DNA of 64,000 nt, taken from contig SVKX01000002.1 of the NCBI GenBank assembly GCA_015068225.1, forward strand, positions 1-64,000. The letters are read 5' to 3'. The notes under the pieces are model-generated. The model ran no database searches and was not told where the DNA came from. It worked only from the letters and a program-made list of their open reading frames with translations. Positions 52,010-59,698 of this stretch are shown one piece after another (position 1 is the stretch's first letter; each line of letters begins with the position of its first letter). Position numbers and translations under genes: made by a program. The DNA is from Oscillospiraceae bacterium. Lineage in GTDB: Bacteria > Bacillota > Clostridia > Oscillospirales > Oscillospiraceae.

Positions 52010-53611
52010 TTAGTCCTTACCTTTACCGCCAACTTTACCGATAAACTTATTACCAACAAAATTAGCAACCCCAAGCATAGCACCAAAAAGACCTAAAACA
52101 AGAGAAAAGTTAACCACAAGCTGAATCAAAGGCAGACTATAGAACAAATTGAAGATATATGCAATGGCATGGAATCCAGCGAGCATCTCCATAATACTAA
52201 TAAGGGTATCTTCCAATACGCCTAAAGCAGTATCAAAACCCTCATTGACAGACCCCATAATTTCCTCTTCTTGTTTATGGAATTCATCAACTGTACCAGA
52301 ATCAGGGGGCAAGGTAGAGTCTACTGTGCCATTGATGATATTATCTAGCTTATCGTTAGTCTCTTCCTGTTCACCTAAGACATCATCCAGCTTGTCATTC
52401 GTGATGCCCTGTTCTTTAAGAACTTGATTGAGCGTAGTGCCCTGTTCTTTAAGTTCCGTTTTTACTTCATCCAGTACACCATTCAAGCGGTTATTCTGAG
52501 TAGCTTCTAACCATAATGAAGCGATAGAGAAAGTAAGATGAAGTTTTTCATAAGAAAAATAAAGACTGTTATTTATATCATCTGGAACGGACAAAGTATC
52601 AAAGTATACATAGAATTCAAAAGATATAAGAGAAGAATCAGCGGCAAATTCAACAGGAAGTTTACCGGCAAAATAAGTAATATTATCGACAGTAGAAGAT
52701 GCAGCATTGGAATTTTTCTCTGAAGTAAGGACAAGATTTTGATTATAACTTTTGTAACCAACAGCCCAAATAACACCATTAGATGAAACAAGATCAGCAA
52801 AAGGATAATCAGGAGAAGATTGCTGCACTTGACCTTCAAAAGAAACAACAGTACCAGAAGGAAAATCCCTACCATCAATAAAACGATCATTAAAACCTAG
52901 AGGGAAAAAATTAATCCTATATGAGGTATTTGATTCAGGAAGAAAACCAATACCCATAGTATCAGGATAATAGGAGGTAACGCCAGAACGTTGGACACCA
53001 GGTATGGAATTAAACTTTACAACAACATTATCAACAAGTTCCTGAATTCTACCTGTTAAATCAACATTGGAGCCATTGGGAGCAATACAAATTCTAAAAA
53101 ATTTTGCACCTTCAATAGTTCCTTCACTAAGACTTACATTGCTAATATCTAAAACAGAATCCGTACGAAACCCAGTTTTACCAATATAAACGCCAGCCTC
53201 ATCAAAGAAATAACAAATCCAGCGGTAACCAGAAGAACAAGTAACAGAAACAACAGCGTCATTCGGTAATTCAATCTTACCTTTAGTATAACAACGGAAA
53301 GCATACTCAGTAGCAGGATCTCCTTGCTCATTTAAGGTACCAAGAACATAATCATTTTTACCCAATATATACCGATTTTCAGTAAGAGAAACGCAGGGAC
53401 TATCAGTGTTAAGAAACTCAACAGTGACATTATTCGTATCACCATCAACAGAGACAGTATACGGCAAATCCCAGATACTGATTGTTTCATACTCTGCAGC
53501 ACTTGCAGACACCGCAAAGGGCAGAACGCAGGTAGCAACAGCGCAGAGAACGCAGATGATCCGGAAAAGGGGAGAACGGGCGATATTCAGTTTTTTAAAG
53601 AATTTTTTCAT
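52010..53611 (-). CDS. pIII-like adsorption/adhesin protein
   Basis: 533 aa; signal peptide, long extracellular region, EQGxT/NDKLDx coiled-coil repeats, C-terminal TM and basic tail. Confidence 0.7.
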   Translation of the reverse strand: MKKFFKKLNIARSPLFRIICVLCAVATCVLPFAVSASAAEYETISIWDLPYTVSVDGDTNNVTVEFLNTDSPCVSLTENRYILGKNDYVLGTLNEQGDPATEYAFRCYTKGKIELPNDAVVSVTCSSGYRWICYFFDEAGVYIGKTGFRTDSVLDISNVSLSEGTIEGAKFFRICIAPNGSNVDLTGRIQELVDNVVVKFNSIPGVQRSGVTSYYPDTMGIGFLPESNTSYRINFFPLGFNDRFIDGRDFPSGTVVSFEGQVQQSSPDYPFADLVSSNGVIWAVGYKSYNQNLVLTSEKNSNAASSTVDNITYFAGKLPVEFAADSSLISFEFYVYFDTLSVPDDINNSLYFSYEKLHLTFSIASLWLEATQNNRLNGVLDEVKTELKEQGTTLNQVLKEQGITNDKLDDVLGEQEETNDKLDNIINGTVDSTLPPDSGTVDEFHKQEEEIMGSVNEGFDTALGVLEDTLISIMEMLAGFHAIAYIFNLFYSLPLIQLVVNFSLVLGLFGAMLGVANFVGNKFIGKVGGKGKD

Positions 53612-53667
53612 AATATCACTCCTTGTTAAAAATGCCCCCTCCGGAGAGGGGGCAATCGGTAGAGGGC

Positions 53668-53850
53668 TTACAGACGAATCAGCCGACCCAGCAGACCAAC
53701 GGCGAAACCGACAATGGGCATTGCCAGCACCATGATAGTCAGCTCAGGACTTGCGGATACGGTAGCCAGCACTTCACCAAGCCAATCAATGGCCTGAGTG
53801 AAGAAAGTACCGATATTAGTCAGGAAACCAGACATAGCACCTTCAGCCAT
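53668..53850 (-). CDS. Major coat (pVIII-like) protein candidate
   Basis: 60 aa MAEGAMSGFLTNIGTFFTQAIDWLGEVLATVSASPELTIMVLAMPIVGFAVGLLGRLIRL; amphipathic N-term, TM, basic C-term; RBS aaggagaat. Confidence 0.7.
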   Translation of the reverse strand: MAEGAMSGFLTNIGTFFTQAIDWLGEVLATVSASPELTIMVLAMPIVGFAVGLLGRLIRL

Positions 53851-53866
53851 TAGGCATTCTCCTTTC

Positions 53867-54574
53867 TTACAGATTTTGCACCCCCTTTTTTCTAGATTCA
53901 CAACCGCAGACAAAGCCGGTAAATTCAGCTTGTGATATAGCCTTTTCATACGCACCAGCGGTGGGCTTTCTATCACTCACTAACTCATTCTTGATTTCAT
54001 CATTATGTTCATCCAGTAAGTACCTAACGCCAGCACCAAGCTTGCGAAAGTCACCATAAAGACCGGCACGACAAGCTTTAAGCAGTATTTCACGATAGGT
54101 GCATAGACCGGGGGATTGGTCTATCATATGGACAATTTCAATGACACGCTCACCCTCATTGTCGCACATAAGAAGTGTTTCAAGCTGAGATGAGAGAGGG
54201 CCAAAGACATCGTTCACATCGTATTGAAATTTGGTATCGTATCCATCATGGACGAGATATAGCAGAGCCTTTTTGACATCTCTACAAGGTTCGAAACACT
54301 GAGGTTTAATATCGAATTCCTCAGCAAGCGGTTTACGATACCTGGGGGATTTGACTTTGAGAACCACATGCCAATGTGGTTTTTTAGGATCACCGGGGGC
54401 ATGATCGGGGCTTTCATCTTCATCCCATGTATCTTTGTCATGGAGAATACAAGCAAAATCATACCCGGACTGTTTCAGTAAAGAAATGCAGTTTTGGTGA
54501 GAAGGATCTTCCGGATAAAGAACCATGACCCAAGTGCGGGTTTTGGTCTTATCCATATGGGATGGATTTGACAT
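53867..54574 (-). CDS. Rep_2 (pMV158 RepB-like) rolling-circle replication initiator
   Basis: KPHWHVVLKVKSPRYRKP (HUH); ALLYLVHDGYDTKFQYDVNDVFG; start revised to 54574. Confidence 0.85.
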   Translation of the reverse strand: MSNPSHMDKTKTRTWVMVLYPEDPSHQNCISLLKQSGYDFACILHDKDTWDEDESPDHAPGDPKKPHWHVVLKVKSPRYRKPLAEEFDIKPQCFEPCRDVKKALLYLVHDGYDTKFQYDVNDVFGPLSSQLETLLMCDNEGERVIEIVHMIDQSPGLCTYREILLKACRAGLYGDFRKLGAGVRYLLDEHNDEIKNELVSDRKPTAGAYEKAISQAEFTGFVCGCESRKKGVQNL

Positions 54575-54605
54575 AGGAAAACTCCTTTTCAGAAGTTTGG
54601 AACAT

Positions 54606-54683
54606 GGAACAGCCGGCGCAATGTCGTAGTGGCGCCGGCCTGTTCCAGTGTGCGGTCGGTCAAGCCGACCGGCGCACTGGAAC
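54606..54683. promoter_or_regulatory. Candidate double-strand origin: two adjacent hairpins upstream of rep
   Basis: ggaacagccggcgc-aatgtcgtagtg-gcgccggcctgttcc; minus-strand loop reads CACTACGACATT, close to pMV158 nick sequence TACTACG/AC; then gttccagtgtgcggtcggt-caag-ccgaccggcgcactggaac. Confidence 0.75.
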
Positions 54684-54887
54684 GGACAGAGATCTACGGA
54701 GATCAGCAACCATTTCCATAGTATCGTATAAAGTACGATGTAAACCATCTAAACGATTGGAAAGAGCCTTATTTTCTGCCCGAAGCTTTTCAACCTCCGG
54801 GAGCAAGGTTTGCAGTGCTACCAGCTGAGAAAGGGGAACTTGTACAAGCCAGTCAGCACCGGGGGATGGTGGTGGAGCATGTACCAT
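54660..54887 (-). CDS. Small coiled-coil protein
   Basis: 75 aa; LVALQTLLPEVEKLRAENKALSNRLDGLH. Confidence 0.5.
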   Translation of the reverse strand: MVHAPPPSPGADWLVQVPLSQLVALQTLLPEVEKLRAENKALSNRLDGLHRTLYDTMEMVADLRRSLSVPVRRSA

Positions 54888-54903
54888 GTTATAGACCTCC
54901 CAT

Positions 54904-55161
54904 TTATTTACAGGGGTCTGCATAATCGACATAACCGGAGCGGTTAAAGCCGATATCGTATACCTGACCGGGCTGGGGGGCATGGGTGAGAATACCGCTG
55001 TCACGAGAAATGGTAATCTTATCGACCTCATTGCCGACAAGTTCACGATTCCGGGGAGCATCCATAGACATCACATGGAGAATATCCATGTCATAGGGTC
55101 TACCGGACTTCTTACTTGTGCCTTTGATGTGTTCCACACCGATGATCTTGTACTTTGCCAT
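54904..55161 (-). CDS. Candidate ssDNA-binding protein (pV-like) of inovirus
   Basis: 85 aa MAKYKIIGVEHIKGTSKKSGRPYDMDILHVMS...; RBS aaggagg; size and position. Confidence 0.45.
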   Translation of the reverse strand: MAKYKIIGVEHIKGTSKKSGRPYDMDILHVMSMDAPRNRELVGNEVDKITISRDSGILTHAPQPGQVYDIGFNRSGYVDYADPCK

Positions 55162-55203
55162 AATTTTTTCCTCCTTGACATTTACATTGATTGTTTGTTA
55201 TAT

Positions 55204-55452
55204 TTACTTTGCGGACATACCGCAAGAGTTTGCGTAAAAGTACCCACATTTACGACAATAGTTACTGCTTAATGCAGAAACCATACCACAGTCAGGGCAA
55301 ACATTCTTTATAGCTTCACCGCATGAAGAGCAGAATGTTCCATCCTGTAAAAAGTGCTTACAAGGCCCAAAGCATAAATAACATGTCATTATCACCCCAA
55401 AAATAAGAACGATGATAAGAATAGCAACCCAAAGAATATCATCAGAATCCAT
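55204..55452 (-). CDS. Membrane protein with zinc-ribbon motifs
   Basis: N-terminal TM; CSSCGEAIKNVCPDCG...YCRKCG. Confidence 0.65.
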   Translation of the reverse strand: MDSDDILWVAILIIVLIFGVIMTCYLCFGPCKHFLQDGTFCSSCGEAIKNVCPDCGMVSALSSNYCRKCGYFYANSCGMSAK

Positions 55453-55493
55453 AGAAAGCGGTTACCCCCTTCCCTATTTGATTTGTAAGCTTT

Positions 55494-55526
55494 ATAACTT
55501 ACAGTTATAATATAACCGTAAGTTAT
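55494..55526. promoter_or_regulatory. Palindromic operator candidate between divergent prophage operons
   Basis: ataacttacagttataatataaccgtaagttat, near-perfect dyad next to the XRE repressor gene. Confidence 0.6.
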
Positions 55527-55597
55527 TTTATTGTCAAGCATAATTTATAGCCTAAAGTTATATTTGTAAGTAATGCACAAAATGAGAGGTTGCCGAT

Positions 55598-55819
55598 ATG
55601 GACAACATAAACAATAAAATCAAACGTTATCGCAAAGCAAACGGATGGACGCAAGAGTATATGGCGAATCGAATAGGCATTTCTCAGCCAGCTTATCAAA
55701 AAATTGAAGCAGGGGACAGTGACAGTATGAGGGTAACAACACTACGCAAAATATGCGTAGAGTTTAAGCTAAACCCATCATGGTTACTTGGTCTATCTGA
55801 CAACATGGATCTGGAATAG
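55598..55819 (+). CDS. XRE-family HTH regulator (prophage repressor candidate)
   Basis: IKRYRKANGWTQEYMANRIGISQPAYQKIEAGD. Confidence 0.85.
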   Translation: MDNINNKIKRYRKANGWTQEYMANRIGISQPAYQKIEAGDSDSMRVTTLRKICVEFKLNPSWLLGLSDNMDLE

Positions 55820-55831
55820 GAGAGCAGAAAC

Positions 55832-56386
55832 ATGGGGAATGTTATAATTATCCTGGCGTGTCTATTCGTATTTTTCATAATTGTTGCGGTAGCGGTCTTA
55901 GCTATCATACTGACAGTTAGGAATATGAACAAACCAGATAAACCATTAGCTGAACAACCCATAGCAACACAGCCTACTTACATCAACACAGCAGTACCGA
56001 CAGTACCAGATTATAGCAAAAAGTATCAACGCAAATACCTGCTGACAAAAAACGAGTGGCACGAATGGAAAAAACTTAAAGCATACGCAGAAATGCGAGG
56101 ACTATTTGTATGTGTTAAGATTCGACTACTTGACCTATTAGAACCCCGGAAAGGTGAAAAAGACTATATGTCGCTATTAGGAAAAGTACAGTCAAAGCAT
56201 GTGGACTTTGTAGTATGCGACCAAAATATGTATGTTAAAGCAATAATTGAATTAGACGATAACAGCCACAACCAACAAGACCGCATGGAAAGAGACCTTT
56301 TTGTAGACCAAATTTTGACCAGTGTAGGTTATACAGTGATCAGAACAAGGAGCATCACAGAGTACACATTAGCCAACATTCAGTAA
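55832..56386 (+). CDS. DUF2726 domain protein with N-terminal TM
   Basis: LLTKNEWHEWKKLKAYAEMRGLFVCVKIRLLDLL...KHVDFVVCDQNMYVKAIIELDDNSHNQQDRMERDLFVDQILTSVGYTVIR. Confidence 0.8.
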   Translation: MGNVIIILACLFVFFIIVAVAVLAIILTVRNMNKPDKPLAEQPIATQPTYINTAVPTVPDYSKKYQRKYLLTKNEWHEWKKLKAYAEMRGLFVCVKIRLLDLLEPRKGEKDYMSLLGKVQSKHVDFVVCDQNMYVKAIIELDDNSHNQQDRMERDLFVDQILTSVGYTVIRTRSITEYTLANIQ

Positions 56387-56401
56387 ACAAGAGAATAATG
56401 A

Positions 56402-56437
56402 AACCCGGAATAACTGCGGTTATTCCGGGTTATTTGT
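56402..56437 (+). terminator. Intrinsic terminator-like hairpin
   Basis: aacccggaataactgcggttattccgggttatttg. Confidence 0.75.
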
Positions 56438-56470
56438 TTGCCATGATCCCGAAGTAAAGCACCGGGTAGT

Positions 56471-56612
56471 ATTTTTTGCAAGCAAAAAATCTCCACACCT
56501 AAAAACGGCCTACCCATAGGGTAAGCCGTTTTTTACTTGACTTCTGGATCAAGGCAATTAGCTTCGCAGACAAGAAATTGACGACGGCGCGCAACGGCGC
56601 ACCTAGTCAATT
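56471..56612. other. Cluster of three hairpins in noncoding prophage DNA (candidate sso/packaging signal)
   Basis: attttttgcaagcaaaaaat; aaaacggcctacccatagggtaagccgtttt; aattgacgacggcgcgcaacggcgcacctagtcaatt. Confidence 0.55.
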
Positions 56613-56695
56613 CCATTGTCCTATTATTTGATAGGGGAATGAGAAAACCGCCAAGCGGTAGGAACGCCTGACGGTCTCAGAAAGGGGGTTTTGCT

Positions 56696-56782
56696 ATGTA
56701 CTATACTCGGTATGGGTTTCTGATGAATGGAGTGCTCTACTCAACCATTGACGAAGCCTACCAAGCTATGTACGACGACTAG
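56696..56782 (+). CDS. 28-aa microprotein candidate
   Basis: MYYTRYGFLMNGVLYSTIDEAYQAMYDD with upstream aaaggggg RBS. Confidence 0.45.
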   Translation: MYYTRYGFLMNGVLYSTIDEAYQAMYDD

Positions 56783-56866
56783 CGACCCCAGTTGGCGGTC
56801 TGGGTTATCAAAACCGCCACCTAAAGAATACCACAAACTACAACAAATTTCAAGGGGGATTTAACA

Positions 56867-57088
56867 ATGACACAATCAGCATTACGGAATCACATCTATA
56901 AGGAAATGGAAATATATCTGGAAACCATGTGTGCCTATCACGCAACCGGGAATAGAGAATTATTCCGGTACTATGCAGGCAAGGCAGACGCGTGCAGAGA
57001 TATTCTAGAGGAAGTATATAGATTCGACGAAAGATACGCAAGTGAACATATAAGGAACATGTGGGAGATCATGGACGAAAATTGGTAA
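56867..57088 (+). CDS. Small acidic hypothetical protein
   Basis: 73 aa, RBS aaggggg; sits after hairpin cluster. Confidence 0.6.
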   Translation: MTQSALRNHIYKEMEIYLETMCAYHATGNRELFRYYAGKADACRDILEEVYRFDERYASEHIRNMWEIMDENW

Positions 57089-57093
57089 CACCA

Positions 57094-57136
57094 TAAAAAT
57101 ACCGGGGAATCCGAAAGGAAACCCCGGTTTTTTTAT
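57094..57136. terminator. Terminator between convergent small ORFs
   Basis: aaaaataccggggaatccgaaaggaaaccccggttttttta. Confidence 0.75.
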
Positions 57137-57138
57137 GT

Positions 57139-57369
57139 TCAGTTATCCTTGTCAGACTTAAAACGCAGTTTCTGAATACCAAGGTCAATACAAGATATAC
57201 CAGCAGAACCAACAACACCAGCAACAAAGGAGACAGCATCAAGAGAATAATCATTCTCATAAGCCAAACACCAAGTAAAGACGAGGGCAAAAAAACCAAT
57301 GACAATATGAGTCCAGGGACTAGCCAAAAATACAGCAAAAGAAGTCAGTTTTTTCCGCATGATCATCAC
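57139..57369 (-). CDS. Small membrane protein; predicted last gene of the morphogenesis operon in the circular phage
   Basis: Two TM segments; its ATG (57366-57364) overlaps the TGA (57368-57366) of the displaced zot 3' frame. Confidence 0.65.
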   Translation of the reverse strand: MMIMRKKLTSFAVFLASPWTHIVIGFFALVFTWCLAYENDYSLDAVSFVAGVVGSAGISCIDLGIQKLRFKSDKDN

Positions 57370-57453
57370 CTATTAAACTTAGAAAAGAGGGAAGCAAGCC
57401 ACAAATCAAGCTTGTCTCTGGCTTTAGTAATAAATCCTTTGAACGCAACAAAA
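57366..57453 (-). pseudogene. Displaced 3' end of zot (restored in frame when element 2 circularises)
   Basis: Circular junction reads ...ttt gtt gcg ttc aaa gga ttt att act aaa gcc aga gac aag ctt gat ttg tgg ctt gct tcc ctc ttt tct aag ttt aat agg tga. Confidence 0.7.
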
Positions 57454-57471
57454 TAAAAATTTTGTTGCGTT
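57442..57471. repeat. attR / dif-like site immediately upstream of xer-family recombinase
   Basis: aacgcaacaaaa-taaaaa-ttttgttgcgtt, perfect 12-6-12 palindrome. Confidence 0.88.
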
Positions 57472-57493
57472 TTGAGTGGAGATGTGCTATAAT
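57465..57493 (+). promoter_or_regulatory. Sigma-A-type promoter of the xer-family gene, -35 inside attR
   Basis: TTGCGT (57465-57470), 17-bp spacer, TATAAT (57488-57493). Confidence 0.7.
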
Positions 57494-57544
57494 ATTGGTA
57501 TCAAGGGATTCGATCACATAAAAACGTCTAAACGGAGGTTTATT

Positions 57545-58546
57545 ATGCAGCGTTACTATGATTGCCCTCAAGTCCTACGGGATTTCCTGATTTACCACGA
57601 AACCATCAAAGGTCAATCCTCTCTGACCATCAGCGAATACTATTTGGATTTAAGAATGTTCTTTCGTTTCATGATGCTGATGCGTAATGATATGCCCATT
57701 CATACCCGTCTGGACGATATACCAATCAAGGATATTGATCTTGACTTCATTCGCTCCATTACCACATCTGATATATTTGATTTTCTTTCTTATCTCGCAA
57801 ACGACCGCACATCGAATCCTGATGCTGCCGTACCGGATTATGGCATCACACCGGCATCCCGTGCCAGAAAGCTTTCCGCACTGAAATCCTTTTATAAGTA
57901 TTTGACTGTGCGAACCAAACAGCTGACAGAAAATCCTGTGGCAGATCTGGAATATCCAAAGCTTAGAAAAAGTCTGCCCAAATACCTTACTTTGGAGCAA
58001 TCCGCATCTCTTCTAAAGGCTGTTTCCGGTCCGAATGAAAAAAGAGATTATGCGATACTGATGATTTTTTTAAACTGTGGTATCCGGCGCAGCGAACTGG
58101 TAGGATTGAATCTGACAGATGTATATGATGACCGGCTGCGGGTAGTTGGCAAGGGTAACAAAGAGCGTTTTGTCTATTTTGGCACCCCCTGCCGGAAAGC
58201 TATTGACGCATACCTGTCCGAACGCAACAAAAAAGTGCTTTCTGACAATCGTGCCCTGTTTGGCTCGAGAAATGGCAACCGAATCAGCACTGACGCCGTC
58301 CATGCTCTCGTGAAAAAGGCGCTTCTGCAAGCTGGTCTGGATGCATCGCAATTCTCCGCCCACAAGCTGCGGCACACCGCTGCAACCATGATGCTCTCCG
58401 GCGGCGTGGATGTTAAGACGGTACAAGAGGTTCTTGGACACGAGAATCTGAACACCACCCAGATCTACACCCACATCGAAAACACGGAACTGAAAATCGC
58501 GGCAGAGGCAAATCCTCTGTCCAAGATCGATTTTTCCGAAGACTGA
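57545..58546 (+). CDS. Xer-family tyrosine recombinase (XerC-like)
   Basis: LNCGIRRSELVGLNLTDV; HKLRHTAATMMLSGGVDVKTVQEVLGHENLNTTQIYTH; start revised. Confidence 0.92.
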   Translation: MQRYYDCPQVLRDFLIYHETIKGQSSLTISEYYLDLRMFFRFMMLMRNDMPIHTRLDDIPIKDIDLDFIRSITTSDIFDFLSYLANDRTSNPDAAVPDYGITPASRARKLSALKSFYKYLTVRTKQLTENPVADLEYPKLRKSLPKYLTLEQSASLLKAVSGPNEKRDYAILMIFLNCGIRRSELVGLNLTDVYDDRLRVVGKGNKERFVYFGTPCRKAIDAYLSERNKKVLSDNRALFGSRNGNRISTDAVHALVKKALLQAGLDASQFSAHKLRHTAATMMLSGGVDVKTVQEVLGHENLNTTQIYTHIENTELKIAAEANPLSKIDFSED

Positions 58547-58576
58547 GCAAAAGGACGGGTTTCCCTGTCCTTTTGT

Positions 58577-59605
58577 TCATTTCCTTGCAATTCTCTCCAG
58601 ACGGCTGATTTCACGCAAGACGCAATCCAGTTCTTCGCCAGTGATGTTCCATTGTACCTCAATGACCTCCGCCTCTTTCTTTTTGGCTGCGATCGCACCT
58701 GAAATATCGCCACGAATCTCGCAAAGCTGGGCAATTGCCTGCAGCGGATCCACCAGCGGCGGTGATTTTTGGACATCCATCGCCTTTTGATAGTATACCA
58801 ATCCTTCCTCATACCGTCCGGAACGGACCAGAAAATCACCGATATTGTGGTATACGCACCATTCCTCCGGATTCTCCGCTTCCATCTGTTCCCATAAGCG
58901 AAATGCTTCTTCTCGGTTACCGCGCTTCCATGCGATCATACCTCTGTAAAGCAGAACTCGGTAAGTGCTGTTCATCTCCGCAAAGCGATCGCAGTAAAGT
59001 TGCGCTTCATCCAGACGATAGTCGTCGATCAACTGGTCCATCAGCCACATATACGCGCGCCAGTTATCCGGATTCTTCTCAAGAAATTCTTGATAGAATG
59101 TGATCTGCAGATAATGATTGCAACCGTTCCAATCCGGGCACATTCCACCCATTGAAAAATTCAGTTCCGAATGAGCGATCCGCAGCTCAGGATCACGCCG
59201 GAGCGCTTCTTTTGCATAGACTTCCGCTTTTTCCATGTGTTCCTTGGCAAGATGGTTCTCTATTTCCGCCAGATGCTCATAAACTTTGCCGTTACTTGGT
59301 TCCCGGCGGCCTTTATCCAGCAGGAATTTCCGTGTGTCATCTACTTCAGCAGGATCAAAATAACGCTCATTCCAAAGCATATTCTGGATCCGTTCCATAC
59401 GGGTGTCATCCGAGAGGGCAAACAGTTCATCAATTGTCACGCCAAAGAATGCCGAAATCTCCGGAAGAAGGCCGATATCCGGTGTTGCCACTCCCCTCTC
59501 CCATTTGCTGACTGCCTGCGCGGTCACGCCCAATTCCTGCGCCATGGCTTCCTGCGTGATTCCGCGCCGCAGGCGAAGCTGCCTGATTTGATTTCCGATC
59601 TCCAT
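58577..59605 (-). CDS. XRE-family HTH regulator with TPR-like repeats
   Basis: IRQLRLRRGITQEAMAQELGVTAQAVSKWERGVATPDIGLLPEISAFFGVTIDELF then helical repeats; start revised. Confidence 0.88.
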   Translation of the reverse strand: MEIGNQIRQLRLRRGITQEAMAQELGVTAQAVSKWERGVATPDIGLLPEISAFFGVTIDELFALSDDTRMERIQNMLWNERYFDPAEVDDTRKFLLDKGRREPSNGKVYEHLAEIENHLAKEHMEKAEVYAKEALRRDPELRIAHSELNFSMGGMCPDWNGCNHYLQITFYQEFLEKNPDNWRAYMWLMDQLIDDYRLDEAQLYCDRFAEMNSTYRVLLYRGMIAWKRGNREEAFRLWEQMEAENPEEWCVYHNIGDFLVRSGRYEEGLVYYQKAMDVQKSPPLVDPLQAIAQLCEIRGDISGAIAAKKKEAEVIEVQWNITGEELDCVLREISRLERIARK

Positions 59606-59698
59606 TTTATATCTCCTTTCACGAGCTCGCGATCTCATGATAGCACAATCCCGGTCATGAAACAATGACCGGGATTGTTAGGCGATTCAACCAGCAGT

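Larger units (their letters stand above)
50594..57453. mobile_element. Element 2: integrated inovirus (filamentous phage) prophage, ~6.85 kb
   Basis: Zot, major coat-like, adhesin, small membrane proteins, Rep_2, candidate ssDNA-binding protein and XRE repressor between two dif-like sites. Confidence 0.85.

Noticed and set aside
57320-57571. 83-aa minus-strand ORF crossing attR and the xer promoter
   Set aside because: Different frame from the zot continuation and overlaps the promoter; spurious.
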